This document shows, piece by piece, positions 11,960-20,000 of a stretch of 20,000 bases of DNA. Each line of letters opens with the position of its first letter. The stretch's first letter is position 1. The notes beneath the pieces are model-generated. The model did no database searches. It saw only the letters and a program-made list of their open reading frames with translations, and was not told the DNA's origin. Position numbers and translations under genes: made by a program. Origin of the DNA: Trachelipus rathkii (taxonomy: Eukaryota; Arthropoda; Malacostraca; Isopoda; Trachelipodidae); NCBI GenBank assembly GCA_015478945.1, contig JABUQX010124266.1, positions 1-20,000 of the forward strand, read 5' to 3'.

Positions 11960-12364
11960 TCATAATACCCACAGAAACAAAAACATAAAAACCAAACACC
12001 TAACTTTCCGCTCGTATAAGCGAATAAAATCTACGAAGAAAACCCAACAAACCTTTAGAAATCCATTCATCTTAATTTTAATAATCATATTCTCTCCAAC
12101 GTCTCCATAATCACCGTGCCTACATAAGTGCGGTTTTTTCTGGACACCTAATTTGAATAGGGCCGATTTCATGAGAGGGCATGGTGCGTTGACTTTCTTA
12201 GCATCTAACTCATCTAAATATAGGAAGATGTTACCTATGACTATATTTGACTTCTGAACAAGACCAAGCTTCAGCATCTTCTTGCAAATCAAAAGTGGGA
12301 AATTCCTCATGTACATATTTTCGTGTTTGATAAGAGGATGGAACAAGGTCCATTCCCCTGCCAT
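11960..12364 (-). CDS. Hypothetical 134-codon reading frame, family not recognised
   Basis: The frame runs from ATG at 12364-12362 to TGA at 11962-11960. Its start context read on the - strand is AGCCATGGC, with G at -3 and G at +4, which is a strong eukaryotic initiation context. The predicted protein begins MAGEWTLFHPLIKHENM and is basic. It has no Cys/His metal site or catalytic motif that I can place, and ends in a hydrophobic stretch of about 11 residues. I do not recognise a family. No promoter, intron or neighbouring exon is evident. An open frame of this length would be expected about once by chance in a window of this size at the local base composition, so it may well be spurious. 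It could alternatively be a fragment of a decayed mobile element. Confidence 0.2.
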   Translation of the reverse strand: MAGEWTLFHPLIKHENMYMRNFPLLICKKMLKLGLVQKSNIVIGNIFLYLDELDAKKVNAPCPLMKSALFKLGVQKKPHLCRHGDYGDVGENMIIKIKMNGFLKVCWVFFVDFIRLYERKVRCLVFMFLFLWVL

Positions 12365-13079
12365 GGCTGGATTATTGTACTACTTCAAAAAACTCATATT
12401 ACAGATACCGACCTCGTGCTTGTATTGATCGGTTTGTTTGACTACTAAACGAACAACGTGCGCTATCGGTGTGGAAAATTCTCCCGTTTACCTATTCACA
12501 TCAGTTTGCCAACCTATTCATCATTTCCAGCTATGAAATCTGTTGCAAGGTAGAATAATCATTCTCTTCGGAAGAAGCAAAACAGCAGGAACCTCTAATA
12601 CATAAACTTATACCGAAAGTCGCGACTAGTACATCATACTGTATCTCCGTAACTCATGATCAAACTCATCTCTGGCTCGTTGCAACATAATACATCTCTA
12701 ACAACTATCTAGTAGAAATCATCCTTTCCTCCTCTTATCTTCGCTCTGCCATGAGATTCCACTAGTACTTCTAAGATTAATACTCCAAACTATGACAAAG
12801 CGGCATTAATCCAATACTCTTTCCTCATGAACTATTTTCCTCTAACTCAACCCCTGGAAACGATACTCCTGAGGCAATATACCTTCTATCACTCTCGTCC
12901 TACTCTCATCTCTACCCTCAGGTGTCTCTAATAGCCATATGCTAACAGCAATGTAATTATCATTTTGAAAATCGGGTGCATGAGAGAATCCTGAAAACCT
13001 AAATGACACGTTAAGGAGGCCGCGCTGAGAAATATGGGCACCTACCCATAACATCCGCATCAACTATCTTTGAAAAGGA
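12365..13079. other. Spacer upstream of the LINE remnant, no gene seen
   Basis: I looked here for the AP-endonuclease domain that normally precedes a Jockey-type reverse transcriptase and did not find a convincing match in any forward frame. This suggests 5' truncation of the element, which is usual for LINE copies, or decay beyond recognition. The 73-codon - strand frame at 12842-13063 is not recognised. A + strand frame without stops begins at 13015 and runs into the LINE remnant. Confidence 0.45.
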
Positions 13080-14730
13080 AGATGTAGGACTTTCATGTAC
13101 TAAACCCCAGCCTACGTTTCAAGACCATATATTTCTTCTGACTGACCTCAAATACACAGCAATTTCCCTCGAGTGTTTGGAAAGCCGCGAATATGTCACA
13201 ACCCATTCCGTAAAAGCGATAGCCTGCTCTGACCCTTCTAACCTATCGCCCTATAGCTCTAACTTGTTTATTCTTTCTAAGATCTTTGAAACCCTTCCTA
13301 ACTCTCACTTCTTAGATACTCTGAAATCTCATTCCCTTCTTTCTGATTGCAGTACGCCTTTCGGGCTTCAAGGTCTAACTGGCCGATATAACTTTCCTAT
13401 TTTAACCCGATTTTAATGGTTTTTCCGCATTATGAACTGACGGTAAGAACGCTTGACGGTGGTGGCGCTTGACATATCCAAATCATTGACGGGTATGGCG
13501 CACGAGCTTTACTGCTCTCCCAAAGCTCCCCTCCCTTTTGGGTTTCCTTCCTTCTCTTTGGCTTACCTTATTACTGAAAATTTTTCTTTTCAAATAGCTC
13601 AATGTCGGCTGTTGTTTGTTGATGTGGGAACTTCTTCTTTTTCTGTCAATGGTGGTCGTTTCCTCAGGGTTCTGTTTTATCTCTACTTTATTCCTGCTGT
13701 TTCTCAATGAACTCACATCTCGTTTCCAAGAAAGTCGGCCGATTGAACTCGACCCTCCTCATTCCTTCAACTCATTTCAATTCATGCTCCCTCTTTTACT
13801 TCAGAATTGCTTTACGCCTCACCATCTTTTCCGCATCTTTCTCGCTGAATCTGGATGAATTTCAGGCGTCTGGGACAACTAGATCCACTCAAGCCCTATT
13901 GGGGAATATCTAACTATCTTAAAATAACCACAACTTCTAACAAAATCTCAAACACCTCTATCTAAGACAAATTACCATCCTAACAATATAACTATCAGGT
14001 CATTTTATCGAACGCGCTCTCTCTTATTCGTCTCTCCGTGTTCGACTAATAACCTATCTAAACATCTTTGGCCCGTTACATATCAACTACAAAACCAATT
14101 AATGTAATTAGAAAACTGTTAAATGATTAAAAGGAGTTCTGCAAGAAAGTTCAAAAAAATACTGGGATATCTGTTATAGCAAACTGAGAGAACTTTCTCT
14201 GGATTTTTACCATTAGGTTTTTGCGCTTTTCATCATCTCAAACTGCCGCCCTTGGTAAATAAGAGAGTACTAGGCTCTCATATCTGGGAGAGCTCTGGTA
14301 TTACCAACCCAGGCTTTTGCGATAGGGTTGAGTCAAAAACCAAAAAAGACTTATAAACTGTCCTGTACTTTCTTAAGTTACTTGGCCCTCTATAATTTGC
14401 GACAGCGCAGAATGCATTTGGATGCTTTATCCACCTATTCTCATCCTATAAATAGGTACTGTACAGCGGCAAGTGCTCGAGGACCAAGAATTTTCCACTC
14501 GCGTACACAACCACAATATATACTAAGAGAAAAAAACCCCTCGTAAGCACAAGAGATGCTGTGTCAGCACATGGAAAGTACTTTTAGTGTAGAAATTTAA
14601 GTCCAATACTCCAGATCCTACGTGTGTGCTGGCGGTGTTTCTTTCTCTCACTGCCCACCCAGTATCTGTTCTGCTCGGAATTCTCTCACAACTTCATCAT
14701 CTTACTTGATATTCCTACTGAACATTATTT
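13080..14730 (+). pseudogene. Reverse transcriptase (ORF2) pseudogene of a Jockey-like LINE, many frameshifts
   Basis: In life this protein copies element RNA into DNA at a nicked target. Conserved blocks occur in the correct order but in shifting frames: WKAANMSQPIP (13178-13210, frame 2), SDPSN (13228-13242, frame 1), YRPIA (13244-13258, frame 2) and SKIFETLPNSHFLDTLKSHS (13276-13335, frame 1). Next come VVALDISK (13459-13482, frame 1; motif A Asp at 13471-13473 kept), TSSSFSVNGG (13630-13656-59 area, frame 1), PQGSVLS (13662-13682, frame 3) and TLFLLFLNEL (13685-13714, frame 2). The (F/Y)ADD box is broken: SAD is followed at once by a TGA stop (13744-13746), and the downstream NSTL resumes in frame 3. 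Farther on, EY (14265-14270), SHIWESS and DRVESK (14276-14338) and RNSLTTSS (14676-14699) match the C-terminal part of such ORF2 proteins. In-frame stops (TAA at 13414, TGA at 13438, TAA at 13444) and several 1-2-nt indels make it non-functional. The overlapping short + frames and the - strand 77-codon frame here are parts or shadows of it. Confidence 0.8.
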
Positions 14731-14894
14731 AATCCATCCCTCACTTAAAAAAAGCCTGGCGTCTGTGCTCATGGCTAAGCGTAATTTTTGGCGTTAGAGT
14801 GAATTTTTTATGAAGGCGTCATCAACAAAAGCTCTCCCTTTGAATAGGGTTTCTAGCCGTGAGTGGCGGTGAACAACTGAAATAAAAAAAAAAA
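14731..14894 (+). other. Candidate LINE 3' UTR and poly(A) tail
   Basis: After the last ORF2-like block there is a non-coding stretch ending in AATAAA (14881-14886) and an A11 run (14884-14894). It lies on the strand and side expected for a LINE 3' end. The 3' boundary is inferred from the A run alone, because no target-site duplication was identified. Confidence 0.45.
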
Positions 14895-16390
14895 TAATCA
14901 ACCATGTTCAAAAAATAATAGGAAAATTTCCTTAAATCTTATCAAACCCATCTAAAATAAGTTGACAAATGTCAATCCTAAAAAGAACACGCGCTCGCAA
15001 ACCCACCTTGTAGAAAACGGACATTTCTAAATAAGCATAACCGAGGACTCTTGCTAAGCTTTAGCAAAAAAAACAGAGCTGCTCTCTTTTTTATCGCTAT
15101 TTTCCCAGTGTAGCTTGGCTTCTACTCTCAATTACTGCAAAACCTCCTCATGAGCAGACAGCGACAGATTTCCTTAACTGATTTGTGATAACCGTAAGAA
15201 TTTTATTAACAATTCCATAAAACCAAATTCTAACTAGAAGATGAAAGGATTTGGAAAAATATGTTAGATCATGAACTCTATGAACTAAGTCATGGCACCT
15301 GAAATTCATTGCACATCTCATTCACCTTCTCAAGGAACTCACACCAAGGAAACCTCATCGTAAACACTGCAAGCAGACAAAGATCAACATCATTAGAGAA
15401 AAGACGAATAATCTAAATTTGACAATCATAATGAACAAAGAGAAGAGAAACTGAGAAGAACTTAGAAACAGAAAACATAGGGGAAGCCTGCCATAAACAG
15501 AAGAAGAACTACCTATTTCAATGACGTGTGGCATAAGAGAAAGATGGGCCAAGTTTTCACTATTTTCAAATAGAAATTGCATTGCAAAGGCAAACTTATA
15601 ATTAGATCCAAAAGAAAACACACAATAACCTTCATCAAATAAATACAGTCGAGAGAGAAGACGTATTATATAGTGTTATGGTTAAATGTAAAACACACTA
15701 ATAACCCAGAGATCAGGCTCTCGCCAGCATACAGTGAAAAACTCACAGAATGCTATTAAGAGTCTCAACAATGAGATGAAAAAAATTACATTTGAATATG
15801 AAGCTCAGGTTGGTATGGGTTAGACGGGTGAGTTTTCGTTATTTATTATGGGATAAACAATTTTGAGTAATAACTATTTTCCATAATATCTTTTCAAATG
15901 ATTAATTAACTCCTTATTAAGGCATTAACTTTTTTCTTCTTTATAATATGTAGCTAGTTAAAGAATCTTATGTAACATTGTAATTCATGTAAAACATAAA
16001 AAGCTAGTAAGACTAAAACTTATGTCATTTACAAGAAAATACACTTATCCAAGCTGGCATTGAAAGATTTTTAAAATATGTCGAGCCATCTACAGTATAC
16101 TTACTAAAAATTGCAATTTTATTATTCCTTTAAAAAAGAATACTATTCTTAAATTTAACATAACAAATAAATATACTTGGAGCTACAGTCCAAATAACTG
16201 AAACTATAAAATGACTAAGTTATTGGACATTGTACAAAAGGGAAATTGCAATCTTGAAGATTGACCTAAGCAGTTACACCAAATGTCCTATCAAATCTTT
16301 ATTACTAAAGAGTCATTTACTCTATAATTAAATTATAAAGTCATCCGGTCATCGAGTATCAACCCTTAATTACGGCACCTAAAAAAATAC
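14895..16390. other. Spacer, no gene seen
   Basis: The stretch contains two small adjoining stems at 15051-15092 and otherwise no recognisable feature. The 88-codon - strand frame (15355-15621) is rich in Phe, Leu and Ser and matches nothing I know. Confidence 0.5.
15051..15092 (+). other. Two adjacent hairpins followed by a T6 run
   Basis: TTGCTAA (15051-15057) pairs with TTAGCAA (15061-15067) around a 3-nt loop. AGAGC (15075-15079) pairs with GCTCT (15081-15085) around a single base. Six T residues follow at 15087-15092. On the + strand this resembles a simple terminator, but there is no upstream gene for it to serve, and both stems are short. Confidence 0.25.
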
Positions 16391-16435
16391 GCGTAGTCGG
16401 ATATATCCAGGCCATCATTTTTCTGGTATCGGTAC
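16391..16435 (+). repeat. Dispersed TATCGG-type repeat, worn copy C
   Basis: The segment keeps GTAG, TATCC, GGCCAT, a T run, and GGTATCGG in the same order and orientation as copies A (6549) and B (10172), with more indels. The downstream GTATCGG also matches the sequence that follows copy A (6608-6614). This is homologous by order of blocks, but weaker than the A/B match. Confidence 0.4.
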
Positions 16436-16960
16436 AAATCTACTCATAACTATAACTTTCCTCTTAAACTGTTAATATCAATCGGGACTCTAAACTAATG
16501 TAAATATTAGTTGCGTCCCAAACGAAAAATATTTACAGACATCTACAGTATTGTGAACTGATATAAAGTTATATAAATTATTATTATAATATTAATATAA
16601 TGAAAGGTAATAAAAAAACGTCAATTAACAAACAATAATTGACGAATCAACAATGCAGAAAGTAAAATAATCCCGCTTATACCCACTCACACCTCCCCTT
16701 GAAAAAAACCAACAATAAAACTTATATTACTGACTCCCCGAGAACCCACGGCTATGCCCTCGCCCTAAAAACACGCAAACGACGAAACTCCGTACGATTA
16801 TGCTTTTGTAATAACACAACAAAATTACCAGTGACTGACTTTTTCTAAACTATAAGACGTCAGTCGATAAGGTCACTGAAAAATCACAGTAATTCACATA
16901 AATTTTTCCAATTTACAATATATTGAAAAATAATATAGGGACTTAAATATAAATGTTAAG
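16436..16960. other. AT-rich spacer, no gene seen
   Basis: There are no reading frames of interest. Short GC-richer islands occur (for example 16735-16800), but I recognise nothing in them. Confidence 0.5.
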
Positions 16961-18372
16961 AAGAAGAGAAGAGAAGAGACGATGAAAGAGAGAGAGAGAA
17001 GCAGAGAGAGAGATAAAGAGAGAGAGAAAGATGAGAGAGAGAGAAGAAAAGAGGGAAAGAGACAGAGAAAGAGAAGAAGCAGAAAGAATAAAAGATGAAG
17101 AGAAGAGAGAGAGAAGAGAGAGAGAGAGTAGAGACCAGTAAAAGAGAAAAAACAGAGTAAACAAAAATGCAAAGAAAAAGAGAAGACAAGAGAAGAAGAA
17201 AACTATAGTGAGGTGAAATCCAAGACGAGAGGAGAAGCAGAACGAGAACGGAGCAGGAAGAGAGGAGAAGAGAGGAGCAAGAAGAGAAGAGAGAGAGAGA
17301 GAGAGAACGAGAGACAGAGACGCAGCAGAGAGAGAGAACTTTAAAAAAGAAGAGACGAAAAGAAAAGACAACTTAAGAGAGAGAAGAGAGAGGAGAGAGA
17401 GAGAGAGAGGAGAGAGAGAAGAGAAGAGACGTCAAGCATACTGAGACAGAAAAATTTTGAAGGAGATAGAGAGAAAAAGAAGGAAGAGGGAGAGAGGAGA
17501 AGAGAGAAGAGCAGACGAGACAAGAGAGAGAGAGAGAGGAGAGCCATTCCATACAGAATTCGAGAAGAAGAAGAAAGAGAGAAACAATAAAGAAGCAAGA
17601 CAAAAAGAAGACAACACATACGAGAGAAGAGACAGAGAAGAGAATGAGAGAGAGATGAAGATGAGGAAGGAGCAGAGAGAGAGAGAGAGAGAGAGTAAGA
17701 AGAGAGGCACGCACGCAGAGAGACGAGAGCAGCAGAGAGAGACGAGAGAGAGAAGGAGAGAGAAGAGAGGCAGAGAGACGAGAGAGAGAGACGAGAGAGA
17801 GAGAGAGGGACACACAGGAGAGCAGAAGAGAAGAGAAGAGAGAAGAGACGCAGAGAGAAGAGGACAGAAGGAGACCAGAGAGAGAGACGACAGAGAAGGA
17901 AGAGGAGAGAAGAAGAAAGGAGGAAGAGAGAGAGAGAAGAGATAGATGACGAAGAGAGCCAGGAGCCAGAGGAGCAACGCACCGACACAAGAGAGCGAAA
18001 GGACGAGCGAAAAAAGAGAAGACAAAAGAAAAAAAAACATTAAGAAAGAAGAAGAAGAGAAACAAGAGAGAGAGAGAAGAGGAGAATGAGGAAAGAAGAA
18101 GAACAAGCAGAAAAAAAAAAACAGAGAAGAGAAAGAAGATCTACTTCAATAAAAAGAAGAAAAGACAGCAAACTATGATGAAACATAGAAAACAAAGAAA
18201 TAAACAAGAAGAGATCGCACCGCCCGAGACAGCAGAAGAGAAGCACAAAACGCAGAACCAGAGAGAGAAGAAGAGAGAGCAAGAGAGAGACGAAGAGAGC
18301 GAGAGAAGACGAAGAAAACAAGAAAAAGAAGACCACAAGAAAAAGAAAAAGAGAAGAAGAAAAAAGAAAAAA
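16961..18372. repeat. 1.4-kb polypurine (GA)n-like microsatellite
   Basis: The + strand is almost all A and G, built from GA dinucleotide runs (for example 17678-17695), GAAGAG and AAGA variants. Scattered C and rare T occur, and one short mixed interruption (about 17543-17565) contains CCATTCCATACAG. There is no fixed long repeat unit. The - strand is correspondingly CT-rich and therefore lacks stop codons over long distances, giving spurious Ser/Leu/Phe-rich frames up to 230 codons and a Glu/Arg/Lys-rich + strand frame of 162 codons. Homopurine tracts of this kind can form intramolecular triplexes. Confidence 0.92.
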
Positions 18373-18640
18373 TATAATTATAAAATAACAAAAATCATAT
18401 ATTAAGAAGAGAGAAGAAAAAGTGATTAGTAATAAAAAAAAAAAAAAAGAAAAGAAAAATTCAAAAAGGAAAAAACGAAAAATATAAAAAAAAAATTTTG
18501 GAAATATCTAATTTCAACATAAAGTAAATAAACAAAAAAAAAAAAAATAGAAGAAAAATAATAAAAAAGAAATGGTGATCACGTAAAGAAAAGATCATAA
18601 AAAAAAAACAAAAAAACATGTATATTGAATTACGAGAGGC
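18373..18640. repeat. A-rich low-complexity zone
   Basis: Runs of A (for example 18434-18447, 18486-18494 and 18534-18547) are mixed with G and T. It looks like the worn flank of the polypurine tract, with GA units giving way to A runs. No gene is present. Confidence 0.7.
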
Positions 18641-19726
18641 CATGAAGAACGTAACAGGAAACGTAGAAAAGGCGCATTACCGATAACAGACGAATTGTAA
18701 AGATATTAAAAAAGGCGCTGAAGAAATAATGATTTAGTATTTCGCCTTTAAACTCCATACTGACTACAGAGCTCCGGTCCAACCACAAAGAAATATGAGA
18801 AAGCCTCAAATACAAAACACTTAAGGCACCAACAGACAAATAAAGAAGCCACCAACTCAGTAAGTACGACCCTATATAATTGAAAAACACTATCAATGAA
18901 GCAGACAAAAGGAAAATTATAAAAAAAGTACGAAAGAGGAATTTTAAAGGTTTTATTTGTGTAATAAAAAAAAAGATGAAAAATAGTCCATACCAGTCAA
19001 AGAGAGACTATCGTGAGATGAAACGGAGGGTCTATCAGACCGTGTAATGAGAATAGTTGAAACTATATTAACTCGGGTAAAAAGTCTGACTGAAAATCAG
19101 CACACTCAACTCAAAATACCCACATAACACATGGCAATAACGAGGGATGAGGAATGTATGTTAACACCCCGGAGACAACGGGAGAATAAAAAAAAAGACT
19201 AAAAATATAACACCCAGTCATTAGCAATAACGACTACGTAAAATATCTGAAGGCAAGAAACAAAAGTTTTAAAAAGATTTAAAATCAGATGAAAAATAAA
19301 AGTAATGAACAGATAAGGACAAAAATTAATATCCACCAGACACTGCGAAATACAAGAGATTAAAACCGGCACAATTATATTTATGGCGGACACGCGTAAA
19401 GAGCACCTGGTAGAGGAGGCAATGAGACACAGCAGGAGTTTAATTTGAACCAAGAAACGAGAAAACACTCGAGCACGAGGAGCAAACAAGAACCATAACC
19501 ACAGAGAATATAGATTGGAGAAAACAACAATAATAGAAAAAAACATGTGATGGATAGAGAACCTAGCGAACTTCGTATCGACCACCTGTTCCTCAACAAG
19601 CTACAAAATATGTGAGCATTTAGGAATTAGGCAGATCTAACAGAAACACACAACTAAAAGTTAAGGAAAGAAAGAAAATGTGCATTGTATATACTGAAAA
19701 AGTTCAGAGTACTGTGATTCTGTACA
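18641..19726. other. Purine-biased spacer, no gene seen
   Basis: The + strand is A-rich, so the - strand carries frames rich in Phe, Leu, Ser and Ile, including one of 128 codons (19199-19585). None shows a recognisable motif. A GGTCT/AGACC stem (19029-19041) is the only local structure noted. Confidence 0.5.
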
Positions 19727-19770
19727 ATGGCAGTATTTGAATTAACAGTGTTAATGTATGGCAGTATTTG
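19727..19770 (+). repeat. 13-bp direct repeat flanking a small palindrome
   Basis: ATGGCAGTATTTG occurs at 19727-19739 and 19758-19770, a period of 31 nt. Between them ATTAAC/GTTAAT form a perfect stem with a 3-nt loop (19741-19755). The pair probably belongs to the same locally repetitive domain as the array to its right. Confidence 0.65.
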
Positions 19771-19850
19771 TGTATAAGCTCATGAAAATTTTGAGAATCC
19801 AGAGAATTTTCTATGTGGGAAGCAGTACTGTTGTTGTAGAAAGCACTAAA

Positions 19851-20000
19851 ATGAAAGTCAGCTGCATACTTTTAGTAAAGCAGATGAAATCAGCTGCACG
19901 AGCCGTATGCTATAAGAAAAGCAGACTATGGCTATAGTAAAGCAGCCAGAGTGACTTAATTTTTCAGTAAAGCAGGCGAGGTGCTTTAAATTTTCCAGTA
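19851..20000 (+). repeat. Imperfect tandem array ending in AGTAAAGCAG, cut by window edge
   Basis: AGTAAAGCAG occurs at 19874-19883, 19936-19945 and 19966-19975, with a one-base variant AGAAAAGCAG at 19915-19924. The window ends in CAGTA, as if the next copy were starting. Units of 33, 41, 21 and 30 nt therefore end in the same decamer. Unit starts also resemble each other: ATGAAAGTCAGCTGCA (19851-19866) against ATGAAATCAGCTGCA (19884-19898), and the units at 19946 and 19976 share a GTG, CTT, A/T-run layout. This is a genuine but irregular minisatellite whose right end is not seen. Confidence 0.7.

Larger units (their letters stand above)
13080..14894 (+). mobile_element. Decayed Jockey-like non-LTR retrotransposon (LINE), 5'-truncated
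   Basis: The segment holds reverse-transcriptase homology from about 13080, then the region beyond the RT core (SHIW, DRVESK and NSL blocks), then about 150-190 nt of apparent 3' UTR. It ends in AATAAA at 14881 merging into eleven A residues (14884-14894), the expected poly(A) tail for the + strand. No endonuclease or ORF1 is recognised upstream, so the copy is probably 5'-truncated. I could not find a target-site duplication. It differs from its AT-rich surroundings by being richer in C and T between 13200 and 13900. The precise ends are uncertain: the 5' limit is where homology fades, and the 3' limit is the A run. Assignment to LINE is solid from the motif order. Assignment to the Jockey superfamily is from memory of family motifs. 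Confidence 0.75.

Noticed and set aside
12842..13079. Possible AP-endonuclease domain upstream of the RT
   Set aside because: Forward-frame translations give only scattered similarity and no SDH or GDFN-type motif, and the distance to the RT core is too short for an intact domain.
13483..13716. - strand 77-codon basic frame
   Set aside because: It is the antisense shadow of the LINE reverse transcriptase on the + strand.
14447..14454. TATAAATA, a good TATA-box match
   Set aside because: It lies inside the decayed ORF2 C-terminal region, no gene begins downstream, and such matches are common in AT-rich DNA.
17457..17945. + strand 162-codon frame rich in Glu, Arg and Lys
   Set aside because: It is a translation of (GA)n-type simple sequence. 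It has no domain and is composition-driven.
16894..18065. Overlapping - strand frames of 92-230 codons, Ser/Leu/Phe-rich, in the GA tract
   Set aside because: They result from a CT-rich strand, which cannot easily form stop codons. Several overlap in different frames and all are low-complexity.
18040..18405. Further - and + strand frames of 65-98 codons
   Set aside because: These are the same low-complexity artefact at the right part of the polypurine tract.
19199..19585. - strand 128-codon hydrophobic frame that could suggest a membrane protein
   Set aside because: The - strand is pyrimidine-rich here, so stops are depleted and Phe, Leu, Ile and Val are favoured. I see no receptor or transporter motif, and an overlapping frame of similar character exists.
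1..20000. Bacterial operons, CRISPR arrays, phage or IS elements
   Set aside because: There are no long ORFs, ribosome binding sites, regularly spaced repeats with unique spacers, or transposase motifs. The window reads as eukaryotic non-coding DNA.

Overview
The window looks like non-coding nuclear DNA of a eukaryote. It is AT-rich and simple repeats are abundant. No intact gene of any recognisable family is present. I see no bacterial operons, ribosome binding sites, tRNA, rRNA or CRISPR array. The one clear piece of biology is a decayed non-LTR retrotransposon (LINE) of Jockey-like type on the + strand at about 13080-14894. Its reverse transcriptase can be followed across all three forward frames through stops and small indels. 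It runs from a WKAAN/QPIP block, through SDPSN-YRPIA, SKIFETL, ALDISK (motif A), PQGSVLS/TLFLLF (motif B region) and a broken ADD box (motif C), to SHIW/DRVESK and an NSL block. A candidate 3' poly(A) tail follows. This flavour of element, together with the very high simple-repeat load, suggests an arthropod or other invertebrate. Penaeid shrimp genomes are known for comparable repeat content, but placement at that level is inference.

Layout: 1-1837 is AT-rich spacer with T runs and one inverted-repeat island. 1838-2010 is an almost pure A/T tract. 2011-5458 is spacer with a TCAGG-like degenerate tandem repeat and a second inverted-repeat island at 3650-3737. 5459-5960 is dense in short palindromes and direct repeats. 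6264-6388 and 9989-10145 are A/T tracts. Each lies shortly upstream of a copy of one dispersed TATCGG-rich repeat (6549-6593 and 10172-10212); a third, more worn copy lies at 16391-16435. 11328-11365 is a small tandem duplication. 11960-12364 (- strand) is a 134-codon reading frame with a good start context but no recognised family. The LINE follows. 14895-16960 is spacer. 16961-18372 is a 1.4-kb (GA)n-like polypurine tract, followed by an A-rich zone to about 18640. 19727-20000 carries the start of an imperfect tandem array whose units end in AGTAAAGCAG; it runs off the right edge.

No genes work together here: the visible history is one of retrotransposition, microsatellite expansion and decay. 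Long pyrimidine-rich reading frames on the - strand of the GA tract are artefacts of composition. I did not find a new functional system. The best leads are the dead LINE, the dispersed TATCGG repeat family and the edge tandem array.
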